Assembly: GCA_903858015.1 (NCBI GenBank)
Contig: CAIOGZ010000015.1
Location: 1-54,773 of the forward strand
Length of the DNA stretch: 54,773 bases
Direction of reading: 5' to 3'
From: an uncultured cyanobacterium
GTDB taxonomy: Bacteria > Cyanobacteriota > Cyanobacteriia > PCC-6307 > Cyanobiaceae
The notes under the pieces are model-generated. The model saw nothing but the letters and a program-made list of their open reading frames with translations. It had not been told where the DNA came from and did not search any database. Position numbers and translations under genes: made by a program. Shown here piece after piece: positions 19,507 through 27,879 of the stretch (the stretch's first letter is position 1; every line of letters starts with the position of its first letter).

Positions 19507-20604
19507 TCAGCCCGCCAAGGCCAACTCAAACGCCCGCCGCTCGGCTTCGCCCGTCGGCAGGGGCCGCTCGAACACCTTGCAGAACACCTTCACCACCCGC
19601 TCGCCCGAATCGATCTGCTCGAGGGGGTCCTTGCGCAGGCGGTGGCGCAGGCAGCAGGCCACCACCCGGGCTACGTCGTCGTCGTTCACCTCCAAGCGGC
19701 CCTCGAAGGCGGCCAGGGCCCGGGCCGCCCGGTTGGTCACGATGTCGCCGCGCAGGCCATCCACATCCAGCTCGCCACACACCGCCGAAATCCTGATCCG
19801 CAGATCGTCATCGATCACCACCTCGGGCAGGCGGCTCTGGGCTTCGACCACCAGGGCCTGGAGCGCATCCTGGCCGGCCTGGATGGCGTCATTGAAGCGA
19901 TCGGGGTCGGCATCGAAGCTGGTGCGCTGGTCCACCACCTGCACCCGCAGGGCCGGATCCCGCACGGTGCGCACCTCGACGCTCATGCCAAAGCGATCCA
20001 GTAGCTGCGGCCGCAATTCGCCCTCCTCCGGGTTACCGGAGCCAATCAGAACGAACCGGGCCGGATGGCGCACCGAAATCCCCTCCCGCTCCACCGTGTT
20101 CCACCCCGACGCGGCCGAATCCAGCAAGACATCCACCAAGTGGTCGTCGAGCAGGTTCACCTCATCCACATACAGCAGGCCCCGGTTGGCCTTGGCCAGC
20201 AGGCCCGGCTCAAACGCCCGCACGCCCTCGCTGAGCGCCTTCTCAATATCAATCGTGCCGCAGAGGCGGTCTTCGGTGGCGCCCAGGGGCAGGTCCACCA
20301 TCGGCACCTGGCGCTGCTCGGTGGCCAGCTCCTCGCCCTGCTCGGCCCGCTGACGCACCTCGACGCTCTGCAGATCCGGATCCAGCGGCGAACTGTTATA
20401 GGGGTCGCCCGCCACCACATCGATCGCCGGCAACAGATCGGCCAGGGCGCGGATCGTGGTGCTCTTGCCCGTGCCGCGATCGCCCATGATCATCACGCCG
20501 CCGATGCGCGGATCGATCACGTTGAGCAGCAGGGCGAGCTTCATCTCCTCCTGACCCACGATGGCGGTGAAGGGGAAGACCCTGCGCTTCCTGGTCTGAC
20601 TCAC
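19507..20604 (-). CDS. chlI: Magnesium chelatase ATPase subunit I
   Basis: AAA+ subunit of the ChlI-ChlD-ChlH magnesium chelatase that inserts Mg2+ into protoporphyrin IX, the first committed step of chlorophyll synthesis (365 aa, normal length). Walker [11 protein letters not shown] is at residues 41-50. Walker [13 protein letters not shown] and sensor I/arginine-finger regions ([20 protein letters not shown]) are all present. The start is a GTG at 20604 whose GTGA overlaps the stop of the DUF3370 gene upstream, implying translational coupling. chlD and chlH are not in the window. Confidence 0.97.
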   Translation of the reverse strand: MSQTRKRRVFPFTAIVGQEEMKLALLLNVIDPRIGGVMIMGDRGTGKSTTIRALADLLPAIDVVAGDPYNSSPLDPDLQSVEVRQRAEQGEELATEQRQVPMVDLPLGATEDRLCGTIDIEKALSEGVRAFEPGLLAKANRGLLYVDEVNLLDDHLVDVLLDSAASGWNTVEREGISVRHPARFVLIGSGNPEEGELRPQLLDRFGMSVEVRTVRDPALRVQVVDQRTSFDADPDRFNDAIQAGQDALQALVVEAQSRLPEVVIDDDLRIRISAVCGELDVDGLRGDIVTNRAARALAAFEGRLEVNDDDVARVVACCLRHRLRKDPLEQIDSGERVVKVFCKVFERPLPTGEAERRAFELALAG

Positions 20605-22157
20605 GGGCTAGGGGCTGGCATCGGTTGGGATTGTTTCACAGCCCCACCAGCCGCTGGCCCCGCAGCGGCGGGCGTCGCCAGCGGCAGCAGGCTGAGCACC
20701 TGGGGCGGGGTGGCATCGGCCGGATAGATCAGCCGCACCTGCAGGGTGCGCTCCTGGCCCGGCGCCAGGCTCACCGTGCCCAGGGCCGGCCCCTGCTGGC
20801 CGGCCCGTTGCACCAGGTGGAAGGCCTGGCGGCCCAGCGGCTGCCCCTCGGGCCCATCCAACCCCGCCACCTCCACCGTGCCGCGGAACACCACCGCCGC
20901 CGCCGGCGTGGCCCGGAACCGCAGCCCGCCTTGGGACAGATCGTGCTTAAGCGGCGATTCCAGCGCCAGGGCCAGCCGCAGCGGGGCGTCGGTGTCGTTG
21001 CGCAGCGGCAGGCTGAGCTCATAGCTGACGCCGTAGTTGCCATGGGCGGCCCAGGCGGTGCCCGGATAGAAGGCCTTGAGCTCGGCGGTCTGCACCTGGC
21101 CGCTGCCCAGGCGGCCCCGCTCCAGCGCGGCGATCGGCCAGGAGATCGGCGCCTGGCTGGCCCGCAGCACCGGGCTGCCGGGGTCGGTGATCCGGCCCCG
21201 CCAACTGCTGCCCAGCTGCACCCCACTCACCCGGCTGTACACGATCGGGCCGCTGCTGCCCCGCTGGCTGGGCGCGTGCTCCTTGGGGCTGAGGGGTCCC
21301 TCCAGAATCCGGCTCCATACGGCCGCGTCGGGCGGACGGTCGTTGGGGCCGAAGGCCGCCAGCACCGCCAGGTCGATCGGGGCCTCGCTGGCCAGTCGCA
21401 ACTGCAGATTGCGGCCATTGAGCAGGGGATCGAGGCCCCGCACCGGCAGCGGCAGCACCACCAAGGTGGTGAGCTGGCCCGGCGGCAGCATCCAGGCGGC
21501 CGGCAGATCCGGGCTGCGACTGCGCAGCAGCAACTCGGTGGCCACCCGGCTACCCGGCCCCGACCACACCGGCTGGGTGGCCTGCTGGGCGAGCAGTGCC
21601 GGCAAGGGCAGGAAGGGGGCGGCGCTCTGGCCCGCGGCGGTGGCCTGGGAGAGGGCGGTGCTGCCGCTGCGCAAGCGCAGCTTCACCGGCGCCGTCCCCC
21701 GCGGGGCACCCACCAGCGCCAACCAGAGGGTGGAATCGAGATTCTCGGGGCGGCCGGCGAACACGTGGTGGCTGAATAGCTCGAAACTGCCGCTGAGCGG
21801 CACATCCAGGTGGGCCGCCGGCACCCCCAGGGGCCGGCCCCTCCAGCCGCGACGGCCATCAAAGCCGGAGAGCAGGATCCCCTCGCTGCGGATCAATTCC
21901 GGGTTGTTGTCATTGACGAGCAGCACCCGATCCAGGCCACCGGGCAGCGGCAGCACCCGTTGGCGACGCAGCAGCTGGGCGGCCGGGGCAGGCTTGCCGG
22001 GCACGGTGGCGGGAGCGGCCGCGGGGGTGGCGGCGGGGGTGGCGGGCGGCGGCGAGCTCGCTGGATCGCCGGGCTCGCCATTCGCCAATGTCGGCAAGCT
22101 CAGGCCGGGGCTGGCCAAGGCCGCCAGCACGAGCAGCTTTGTCTGGAATGTCCTCAT
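20601..22157 (-). CDS. DUF3370 family exported protein
   Basis: A cyanobacteria-restricted secreted protein (518 aa). The signal peptide (LLVLAALASPGLSLPTLA) is followed by an Ala/Pro linker, then the long beta-rich DUF3370 domain (from QRVLPLPGGLDRVLLVNDN to the C-terminus). Function unknown; the family is found in cell-envelope or extracellular fractions of cyanobacteria. It overlaps the upstream beta-lactamase-like gene (ATGA) and the downstream chlI (GTGA), so it is part of a tightly packed operon. Confidence 0.85.
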   Translation of the reverse strand: MRTFQTKLLVLAALASPGLSLPTLANGEPGDPASSPPPATPAATPAAAPATVPGKPAPAAQLLRRQRVLPLPGGLDRVLLVNDNNPELIRSEGILLSGFDGRRGWRGRPLGVPAAHLDVPLSGSFELFSHHVFAGRPENLDSTLWLALVGAPRGTAPVKLRLRSGSTALSQATAAGQSAAPFLPLPALLAQQATQPVWSGPGSRVATELLLRSRSPDLPAAWMLPPGQLTTLVVLPLPVRGLDPLLNGRNLQLRLASEAPIDLAVLAAFGPNDRPPDAAVWSRILEGPLSPKEHAPSQRGSSGPIVYSRVSGVQLGSSWRGRITDPGSPVLRASQAPISWPIAALERGRLGSGQVQTAELKAFYPGTAWAAHGNYGVSYELSLPLRNDTDAPLRLALALESPLKHDLSQGGLRFRATPAAAVVFRGTVEVAGLDGPEGQPLGRQAFHLVQRAGQQGPALGTVSLAPGQERTLQVRLIYPADATPPQVLSLLPLATPAAAGPAAGGAVKQSQPMPAPSP

Positions 22158-23212
22158 CGCCGCCCCACCAGCATCCGCGACACCGTGGCGGCCAGGGCCC
22201 GGATCAGCTCGGCTGAGCGCGGATCATTAAAGGGTCCCTTGACCAAAAACGCCGCCACGGCCCTCTCGCCGCTGGGGAGTTCGATCAGGGCGGCGTCGGC
22301 GTAGGCGATGCCGATATCACCGGTTTTGTTGTAGGTGGTGATGCCAGCGGCCAGCAGCTCCTCATCCGGATCGGCGCTGCTGTCCGGCTTGCCCAGGCCC
22401 TTCAGCAACCCCATCGGGATCAGGCTGTTGGTTTTCGATTTGCCCAGAATCTCGCGGTAGAGATCGCGGGCCCGGGGGCTGAGCTTCTGGCCGGTGTCCA
22501 CCAGGGCGATGGTGCGGGCCAGGTCGCGGGCGCTGGTGGTGTTGGTGCCGTTGAGATCGGGCAACCAGTTGTTGATCACGGTGGCGCCCAGGCCAAGGGC
22601 CTGGAAGCGGGCGTTGACGGCCTCCTTGCCGCCCAGACGCTTGATCAGCAGGTTGGTGGCGCTGTTATCACTCACCCGGATCATCTCCGTGGCCGCCTCG
22701 AAGAAGGGGAAGCGGCTGCCCAGGGGTTTGCTGGCCATCCAGCCCGCCCCTTCGCCCACCACCTCCTTGGTGAGCGGCAGCGGCTCATTCCAGCGCACCT
22801 TGCCCTGGTCAAGGTCTTCAAGGCCCACCAGCAGGATCGGACTCTTGATCGAACTGGCCGCCGGCAGGGGCAGGTCGGGCTGGAGTTGGGCATAGCGTCC
22901 GTCGTCGAGCACCACCAGGAAGCCAGCGGCGGTCAGGCCCTTCTGGGCGGCGGCCAGCTTGGCCCACTCCTGGCTCAGGGCTGGGATCTCGCGGCGCGGA
23001 TCGAACTGCCCCAGGGCCATACCCTTGCCCCCCCCAAGTCGGGGTGGCGCGTCCTGCTGGGGCAGGGCAACCGAGCCCTGGGCCAGCCGGGGGGCGAGGG
23101 TCTTGAGGCTGGTGCCCACCAGCACCCCCAAGCCCACCCCCATCACCGCCAGGCGAAGCAGGAGCAGCAGGGGCTGGAGCCAGGGGCGGCGGGTGGGGCG
23201 GCCGGCACTCAC
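22154..23212 (-). CDS. Class A beta-lactamase-fold serine hydrolase, probably not a lactamase
   Basis: A membrane-anchored (TM about residues 11-35) penicillin-recognising protein of 352 aa. The active-site motifs are S120-x-x-K123 (SSIK), S181-D182-N183, and K296-T297-G298. The omega-loop glutamate of class A lactamases (four residues before the conserved Asn of the LN pair, here N221) is Leu217. The deacylating base therefore appears to be missing. Such proteins are common in cyanobacteria and may act on peptidoglycan peptides; antibiotic resistance should not be assumed. Start GTG 23212 overlaps the trmJ stop as GTGA. Any antibiotic phenotype is unsupported by the sequence. Confidence 0.85.
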   Translation of the reverse strand: MSAGRPTRRPWLQPLLLLLRLAVMGVGLGVLVGTSLKTLAPRLAQGSVALPQQDAPPRLGGGKGMALGQFDPRREIPALSQEWAKLAAAQKGLTAAGFLVVLDDGRYAQLQPDLPLPAASSIKSPILLVGLEDLDQGKVRWNEPLPLTKEVVGEGAGWMASKPLGSRFPFFEAATEMIRVSDNSATNLLIKRLGGKEAVNARFQALGLGATVINNWLPDLNGTNTTSARDLARTIALVDTGQKLSPRARDLYREILGKSKTNSLIPMGLLKGLGKPDSSADPDEELLAAGITTYNKTGDIGIAYADAALIELPSGERAVAAFLVKGPFNDPRSAELIRALAATVSRMLVGRR

Positions 23213-24204
23213 GGGGCGGGCGATTCGCAGGATCCTGACGCTAGTTGCCGATTCGCAGCATCCTGAGCCTGCTGCTGGGATCCCCCCTCCCCACCACGCC
23301 GGCTTGCCCACCGCAACTGGCCCACCATGCCCCGCAGCAGGGCCACCTCAGGCCCACTCACCTGGGCCCGCTGCAGCAGGGCCCGCAGCTTGGCCATCCG
23401 GGCCCTGCTGGTGTGGGGCAGCAGGAAACCCACCTCCAGCAGCAGTTGCTCGGCATCGGCCAAGGCGGCTTCGAGCGACTCGCGGCGGCATGGATCCGGC
23501 CAAGCCTTGGCATCGGCCCTGTCGGCGCTGCCACCGCCGGGCCGCTCCCCTGGACGATCGCCGCGATGGTCCAGGGGAGCGGCCCGCGGGCCGGCCAGGG
23601 GGCTGGCGCCCTGGCGCAGGCCATGGAGCTCGTGCAGCACCACGGCCACCGCATGGGAGAGATTGAGGGAGGCGTAGGCCGGGGAGGTGCCGATCTGGAG
23701 CAGGCGACCGGCCTGGAGCAGCTCCCGATTGGCCAGGCCCCGGTCTTCGCGACCAAACACCAGGGCCCCAACAGCTGGCGCGGCGGACGAAGCTGGCGAA
23801 GCGGGCGAGGCTGGCGAGGCGGACGATCTTGGGGCGGCGGCATCGACCGCCGAGTCCTCCAGCAGCCAGCCGAGGGCCTCGGCGGGGGAAACCAACGGCA
23901 GCGGTTCCCCCTCAACCCGGCCGGTGCTGGCCACCACCCGACCGCAGTCGGCGATCGCGGCCGCCAGGGTCGGGAAGTGGCCAGCCCGCTCCAAAAGCTC
24001 CACCCCATGCACCGCCATCAGCCGGGCCTCGGCGCCGAGCGGATCGCAGCGGGGCGCCACCAACCGCAGGCCATCGATGCCGAAGTTGGCACACAGCCTG
24101 GCCACGCTGCCCACATTGAGGGGGCCAGCGGGCTCGACCAGCACCACCTGCAGGCTCAGCGGCCGCACTTCAGCAAAGACTTCCGGCAAAACTTCAGGCA
24201 CCAC
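23209..24204 (-). CDS. TrmH/SpoU-family RNA methyltransferase (TrmJ-like)
   Basis: SAM-dependent 2'-O-ribose methyltransferase of tRNA or rRNA (331 aa) with the trefoil-knot SPOUT fold. Motif 1 is VLVEPAGPLNVGSVARLCANF (about residues 21-41), motif 2 GALVFGREDRGLANREL, and motif 3 AYASLNLSHAVAVVLHEL. The C-terminal helical part (LEAALADAEQLLLEVGFL) is the TrmJ/Nm32-type extension. Two low-complexity inserts are visible: SSASPASPASPASS between motifs 1 and 2, and a 40-aa Arg/Pro/Gly-rich insert after motif 3 containing a 49-nt near-perfect palindrome. Both keep frame. The ATG start at 24204 is the first in frame, but an extra 12 aa may be non-native. Confidence 0.88.
   Translation of the reverse strand: MVPEVLPEVFAEVRPLSLQVVLVEPAGPLNVGSVARLCANFGIDGLRLVAPRCDPLGAEARLMAVHGVELLERAGHFPTLAAAIADCGRVVASTGRVEGEPLPLVSPAEALGWLLEDSAVDAAAPRSSASPASPASPASSAAPAVGALVFGREDRGLANRELLQAGRLLQIGTSPAYASLNLSHAVAVVLHELHGLRQGASPLAGPRAAPLDHRGDRPGERPGGGSADRADAKAWPDPCRRESLEAALADAEQLLLEVGFLLPHTSRARMAKLRALLQRAQVSGPEVALLRGMVGQLRWASRRGGEGGSQQQAQDAANRQLASGSCESPAP
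23538..23586. repeat. 49-nt near-perfect palindrome inside trmJ
   Basis: Arms 23538-23555 (CGGGCCGCTCCCCTGGAC) and 23569-23586 are exact complements. The 13-nt centre is itself palindromic (ATCGC-C-GCGAT), with only one G/G mismatch on the way. It encodes part of a low-complexity insert after SPOUT motif 3 and does not break the frame. It resembles a mobile palindromic (REP/MITE-like) micro-insertion rather than a regulatory site. Confidence 0.9.
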
Positions 24205-24222
24205 TTCAGGTCAGGCAAGACT

Positions 24223-24675
24223 TCAGGCCAGGCTGTGAAGGAAGGCCAGCAGATCGGCCATCGCCTGGGGATCGAGCTGGAAGCGGGGCATCGGGGGCGT
24301 GCGGCCGCTGATCACCTGTTGGATCAGCTGGCGGTCGTTCTTGCGGCGGCCAACGCCATGCAGATTGGGGCCCACCAGTCCCTGGGCCGCCAGGCCATGG
24401 CAGCCGGCACAGTTGAGCCGAAACAGCCGGCCGCCATCCTGGGCCGATCCCTGGCTGGCCAGGGTGGCACGGGTGTAGGGGTCGCGACTGGCCGCCGGCA
24501 GCAGCAGCAGCGCCAGCACGGCCGAGGCAACGGCCGCCAGCAGCACCAGGGCGGTGACCAGGCTGCGGGGCCGAGCCAAGCCGGCCGTTGCCACCGCCGC
24601 CAGGGCCGGATCGGCGGCGGTTGCAACGGCCACCAGGTCGGCTCCAGGGGGAAGGGAGGGGGGGGATCCGGTCAC
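24223..24675 (-). CDS. cytM: Membrane-anchored c-type cytochrome, CytM-like
   Basis: A 150-aa protein with one N-terminal TM anchor ([22 protein letters not shown]) and a single class I cytochrome c domain. The haem-binding motif is CAGCH (C89-C92-H93). The distal Met ligand is M129 in GRTPPMPRF. The small domain and anchor fit cytochrome cM of cyanobacteria, a low-abundance electron carrier that modulates photosynthetic and respiratory flow, rather than soluble c6. It is divergent from petG, whose ATG is 77 bp away. The GTG start at 24675 is inferred; the longer frame is an overlap artefact with petG and rsmD. Confidence 0.8.
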   Translation of the reverse strand: MTGSPPSLPPGADLVAVATAADPALAAVATAGLARPRSLVTALVLLAAVASAVLALLLLPAASRDPYTRATLASQGSAQDGGRLFRLNCAGCHGLAAQGLVGPNLHGVGRRKNDRQLIQQVISGRTPPMPRFQLDPQAMADLLAFLHSLA

Positions 24676-25460
24676 GGTTGGTGGCGAAGGGTCGCCAAGG
24701 CGGCCCCAGACGTGGAAGAATTGTGCACCGACCGACGACACGGCTGCTTTCCATGATCGAACCCCTGCTCTGCGGCATCGTGCTGGGTCTGATCCCGGTG
24801 ACCCTCGTTGGCCTGTTCGTGGCTGCCTGGAACCAGTACCGCCGCGGCAATGCCCTCGGCGGTTGAACGCTGCAGCGGGGCCCCAGCGGCTCCCCTCGCT
24901 TCGGAGGCAGCTGGTATGGGCTCCAGCAGCAGCACGGTGGTGCTCCCGTAACGGCGCTGATCCTGGAGGGTCCACCCCTCTGGGAGCGGTGGAATGGCGT
25001 CGGAAGCGCATTCCCATAGCAACACCCCCCCCGGCCGCAGCCATCCCGCCGCCGCCACCGCCGCCGCGATCGGCCCATACAAACCGGCCCGGTAGGGGGG
25101 ATCGGCGTAGATCAGATCAAAGCCCCTAGCCGGGGTCTGGCCGAGCCAGGCCAGCACCTCCCGCTGCTGCACCAGCACCGGCACCGGATTCGCCAAGCCG
25201 GCCGCCACCAGCTCCAGGTTGGCCCGGGCCACCGCCGCGACGCGGCGGTCCCGTTCCACCGCCACCACGCTGGCCACCCCCCGCTGCAGGGCTTCGCAGG
25301 CCATCACCCCACTGCCGCAGCACAGATCGAGCCAGGCCGCCGACGCCAGCCGCCGCGCCAACAGGTTCATCACCGCCAGCCGAACCCGCGCCGGCGTCGG
25401 TCGGGCCACCGCTCCGGGCGGACTCTGCAAGCGTCGGCCGCCACTTAAGCGCAGGCTCAT
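24672..25460 (-). CDS. rsmD: 16S rRNA (guanine966-N2)-methyltransferase RsmD with C-terminal read-through extension
   Basis: SAM-dependent methyltransferase acting on 16S rRNA (ORF 262 aa). The SAM-binding motif is [15 protein letters not shown] (residues 44-58) and the catalytic DPPY is residues 120-123. The conserved domain ends at about residue 182 ([11 protein letters not shown]), the normal length of RsmD. No stop codon follows: the frame continues for about 80 residues antisense across all of petG and into the start of cytM. This tail has no protein-like features. Either the stop has been lost or sequencing should be checked. ATG at 25460 overlaps the hisH stop as ATGA. Confidence 0.88.
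   Translation of the reverse strand: MSLRLSGGRRLQSPPGAVARPTPARVRLAVMNLLARRLASAAWLDLCCGSGVMACEALQRGVASVVAVERDRRVAAVARANLELVAAGLANPVPVLVQQREVLAWLGQTPARGFDLIYADPPYRAGLYGPIAAAVAAAGWLRPGGVLLWECASDAIPPLPEGWTLQDQRRYGSTTVLLLEPIPAASEARGAAGAPLQRSTAEGIAAAVLVPGSHEQANEGHRDQTQHDAAEQGFDHGKQPCRRSVHNSSTSGAALATLRHQP
24753..24866 (+). CDS. petG: Cytochrome b6f complex subunit PetG
   Basis: A 37-aa single-TM subunit of the cytochrome b6f complex in the thylakoid membrane. The sequence begins [20 protein letters not shown] and ends in [12 protein letters not shown], which is the canonical PetG. It is the only plus-strand gene in a long minus-strand block. It lies wholly antisense to the 3' extension of the rsmD reading frame. 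Confidence 0.98.
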   Translation: MIEPLLCGIVLGLIPVTLVGLFVAAWNQYRRGNALGG

Positions 25461-26080
25461 GGCGTTTGCAGCCAGGACAACCAGCGCCCCAGCATCGCCT
25501 CCCCCACCGGCCCGGACTTCTCCGGATGGAACTGGCAGGCCGCAATGCCCCCCTGCCAGATCGCCGCCGTTACCGGGGTACCGGCCCAGTCCACCTGGGC
25601 GGTGGTGATCGCCGCATCGGCCGGATCGGCGGCGTAGGAATGCACGAAATACACCCAGGCTGGCGGCTGGCCGGCCGGCAGCAGGGGGCTGGGCTGGGCC
25701 GGCAGCAAGGGCGCCCAGCCCATGTGGGGAATCGGCTGGCCCGGCCGGCGCGGCAAGGCACGCACCCGCCCGGCCAGCAGGCCGAGCCCCTCGCCGCTGC
25801 CCTCATCACTGTGTTCAAACAGCAGCTGCAAGCCCAGGCAGATGCCCAGCAGGGGCTGGCCGGAAGCGCAGGCCCGGCCCAGGGCGGTGGCCAGGCCGCT
25901 GCTGCGCAGGCGCTCCATGGCCGGATCGAAGGCCCCCACGCCCGGCAGCACCAGCGCATCGCAAGCCGCCATCGCTGCGCCATCCTGCACGGCTTCCACC
26001 TCCGCCCCGAGCCGCTCGAAGGCGCGCCGCACCGAGTGCAGGTTGCCCATGCCGTAATCAATCAATCCAAGGCGGGTCAT
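25457..26080 (-). CDS. hisH: Imidazole glycerol phosphate synthase, glutaminase subunit HisH
   Basis: Class I glutamine amidotransferase (207 aa) that supplies ammonia to HisF in histidine and AICAR synthesis. The N-terminal IDYGMGNLHSV is at residues 7-17. The nucleophile C81 is in LLGICLGLQLLFE, and the His/Glu pair H185-P-E187 is in CQFHPEKSG. Length is normal. Its stop overlaps the rsmD ATG, and hisF is not in the window, so the gene is detached from other his genes as is usual in cyanobacteria. Confidence 0.97.
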   Translation of the reverse strand: MTRLGLIDYGMGNLHSVRRAFERLGAEVEAVQDGAAMAACDALVLPGVGAFDPAMERLRSSGLATALGRACASGQPLLGICLGLQLLFEHSDEGSGEGLGLLAGRVRALPRRPGQPIPHMGWAPLLPAQPSPLLPAGQPPAWVYFVHSYAADPADAAITTAQVDWAGTPVTAAIWQGGIAACQFHPEKSGPVGEAMLGRWLSWLQTP

Positions 26081-26110
26081 GGCGGCCGGGGAGCGCAGCG
26101 GGTGGCGGAC

Positions 26111-27142
26111 TCAAGCGGGGCTGGACGGACTGGCGAACCGCAGGCCCGGCTGCTCAAGGGCGGGGGCCTGGGGCAGATCCAGCCCGTTGAGGTGGTCGAT
26201 GAACTGGTACAAGCGGCCGACGCGCCGTTTGTCGAAGCGCAGCCGCAGGGAAGGTCGCAGGATGCCGTTGTGGTCGCACCCTTCACCGGCCTGGATCGCG
26301 CCGTTATCGAGCAGATCGATGAAGCGGCGGTTGAGATCGGGAAGCAACGCCCGCGGCACGGGGCTGTTGAGTAGCAATTCGATCCGATCCTCCCCCTGCT
26401 GGGCACTATGGAACACCCGGTAAAAGCGGCTGATCCGCTCCACGGCTTCCGTGGCGCAGGAGGCTTCCTGCACCAGATCGCCATCCTCAGGGGAGATCAG
26501 GCCCCGCCGGGCCAATTCATGCTGCACGTTGTGGCGCCAGACCGTCCAAAAATCATCCCCCTGGGGCGCCAGCAGCACCAAGGGGATCGGTGGGGTACGG
26601 CCGGTCTGGATCAAGGTGAGGCACTCCAGCAGTTCATCGAGGGTGCCGAAGCCGCCGGGCATCACCACCACCGCATCGCTCTCGCGCAGGAAGAAGAGCT
26701 TGCGGGTGAAGAAATAGCGGAAAAACAGCAAGCGACCGCCGCAGCCGCTCACGTAGGGATTGGGGTGCTGCTCAAAGGGCAGATCCACGTTGAGGCCGAT
26801 GCTGTGATCACAGCCGGCGCCGCTGTTGGCACCCTCCATTACCCCACCGCCAGCGCCGGTCATGACGTCGAAACCGGCCCGCACCGCCAGGCTGGCCAGG
26901 TCTTCGGCCAGGCGATAGCAGGGGTCTTCGCGGCGGGTGCGGGCTGAACCAAAGACGCTGATCTTGCGCACAGCCCGGTGCGGCCGAAACTCCTCGAGAG
27001 CCTCGCTGATGTCAGCCAGACAGCCACTGATCAGGCGCCATTCCGGCAGGTCGCGCTCCTGACGGGCCACCTCGAGCAGCGATACGACGGCTTTTTCAAT
27101 CAGCCGCCGCTGGGGATGGCCCTGGATCTGCTCCCCCAGCAC
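26111..27142 (-). CDS. LOG-family protein (nucleotide 5'-monophosphate phosphoribohydrolase type)
   Basis: A Rossmann-fold protein of the LOG / lysine-decarboxylase-like family. The signature PGGFGTLDELLE lies at 26640-26680. The upstream GAGGGVMEGANSGA and the substrate arginine in FFTRKLFF are also present. Members hydrolyse nucleoside monophosphates, including cytokinin precursors. The C-terminal 100 aa (from about VFHSAQQGEDRIE) are an extra region typical of cyanobacterial and plastid-like long forms. The frame is open up to a TTG at 27283 inside trxA; GTG 27142 (343 aa) is the best-supported start. Confidence 0.87.
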   Translation of the reverse strand: MLGEQIQGHPQRRLIEKAVVSLLEVARQERDLPEWRLISGCLADISEALEEFRPHRAVRKISVFGSARTRREDPCYRLAEDLASLAVRAGFDVMTGAGGGVMEGANSGAGCDHSIGLNVDLPFEQHPNPYVSGCGGRLLFFRYFFTRKLFFLRESDAVVVMPGGFGTLDELLECLTLIQTGRTPPIPLVLLAPQGDDFWTVWRHNVQHELARRGLISPEDGDLVQEASCATEAVERISRFYRVFHSAQQGEDRIELLLNSPVPRALLPDLNRRFIDLLDNGAIQAGEGCDHNGILRPSLRLRFDKRRVGRLYQFIDHLNGLDLPQAPALEQPGLRFASPSSPA

Positions 27143-27218
27143 CTGAAGCGGACTCAGGCCCTGGCTGGGATCGGGGGTCGTTGGGGAGGTCAGCGGCGGC
27201 GCCCGGGGTGGCTGGCAA

Positions 27219-27542
27219 TCAGATGAATTTATTGATCGTGTTCTGCAGGGTGGTTTTCGGCACGGCGCCAACCACGGTTTCAACTTTTTGGCCGGCCTTG
27301 AACAACATCAGGGTGGGGATGCTGCGAATGCCGTACTGGCTGGCCACATTGGGATTTTCATCGGTGTTGAGCTTGAACACCCGAATCTGGCCGTCAAACT
27401 CCTTGGCGATCTCGTCCACGATCGGCGCCACCATGCGGCAGGGGCCGCACCAGGGCGCCCAGAAATCCACCAGCACAGGCACATCACTGTTGAGCACGTC
27501 CTGCTCGAAGGAAGCGTCGGTGACGGCTGGGGAGCTGGACAT
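27219..27542 (-). CDS. trxA: Thioredoxin
   Basis: Cytoplasmic m-type thioredoxin (107 aa) with the redox motif WCGPC at residues 31-35, preceded by VLVDFWAP. The cis-Pro motif [12 protein letters not shown] is at about residue 75. It is the general thiol-disulfide reductant and light-dependent regulator of Calvin-cycle enzymes in cyanobacteria. It is followed downstream by the LOG gene. Confidence 0.97.
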   Translation of the reverse strand: MSSSPAVTDASFEQDVLNSDVPVLVDFWAPWCGPCRMVAPIVDEIAKEFDGQIRVFKLNTDENPNVASQYGIRSIPTLMLFKAGQKVETVVGAVPKTTLQNTINKFI

Positions 27543-27763
27543 TCGAACCTGGATGGCGTTGAGCGGAATCTAGCAACCAAGAACGGTTCGGCAGCCAGCT
27601 CGAAACTGAGCGTTGCAGGACGTTGGACAAGGCCCGCCAGCAGCGGATCTGAGCCTGGCTGCAGGGCCCTGGAGCAAGGCAGCATCGCGCCCAGGGGGGG
27701 GGCCAGCAGCTCCGAGGCGGGGCCAGCAGCGCCGAAACGGGCAGCAACCTGGCCGCCCAAACA

Positions 27764-27786
27764 CAAAAAGCCCGGGCTCGCCGGGC
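27764..27786 (-). terminator. Rho-independent terminator of guaB3 (minus strand)
   Basis: Read on the minus strand: GCCCGG, 5-nt loop CGAGC, CCGGGC, then TTTTT. It is about 95 bp past the guaB3 stop and separates it from trxA. Confidence 0.88.
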
Positions 27787-27879
27787 CGGGGGGTGTGAGG
27801 AGTGTGCGAGCCGTAGCCCCCACACCTTGAGGCTAGCGCCCATCCGGCCGGTGAACTGGTCAGCCCCGTCGGGTTCGCC

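Noticed and set aside
22154..23212. Calling this gene an antibiotic-resistance beta-lactamase
   Set aside because: The deacylation glutamate appears absent, and such proteins are chromosomal housekeeping genes in cyanobacteria.
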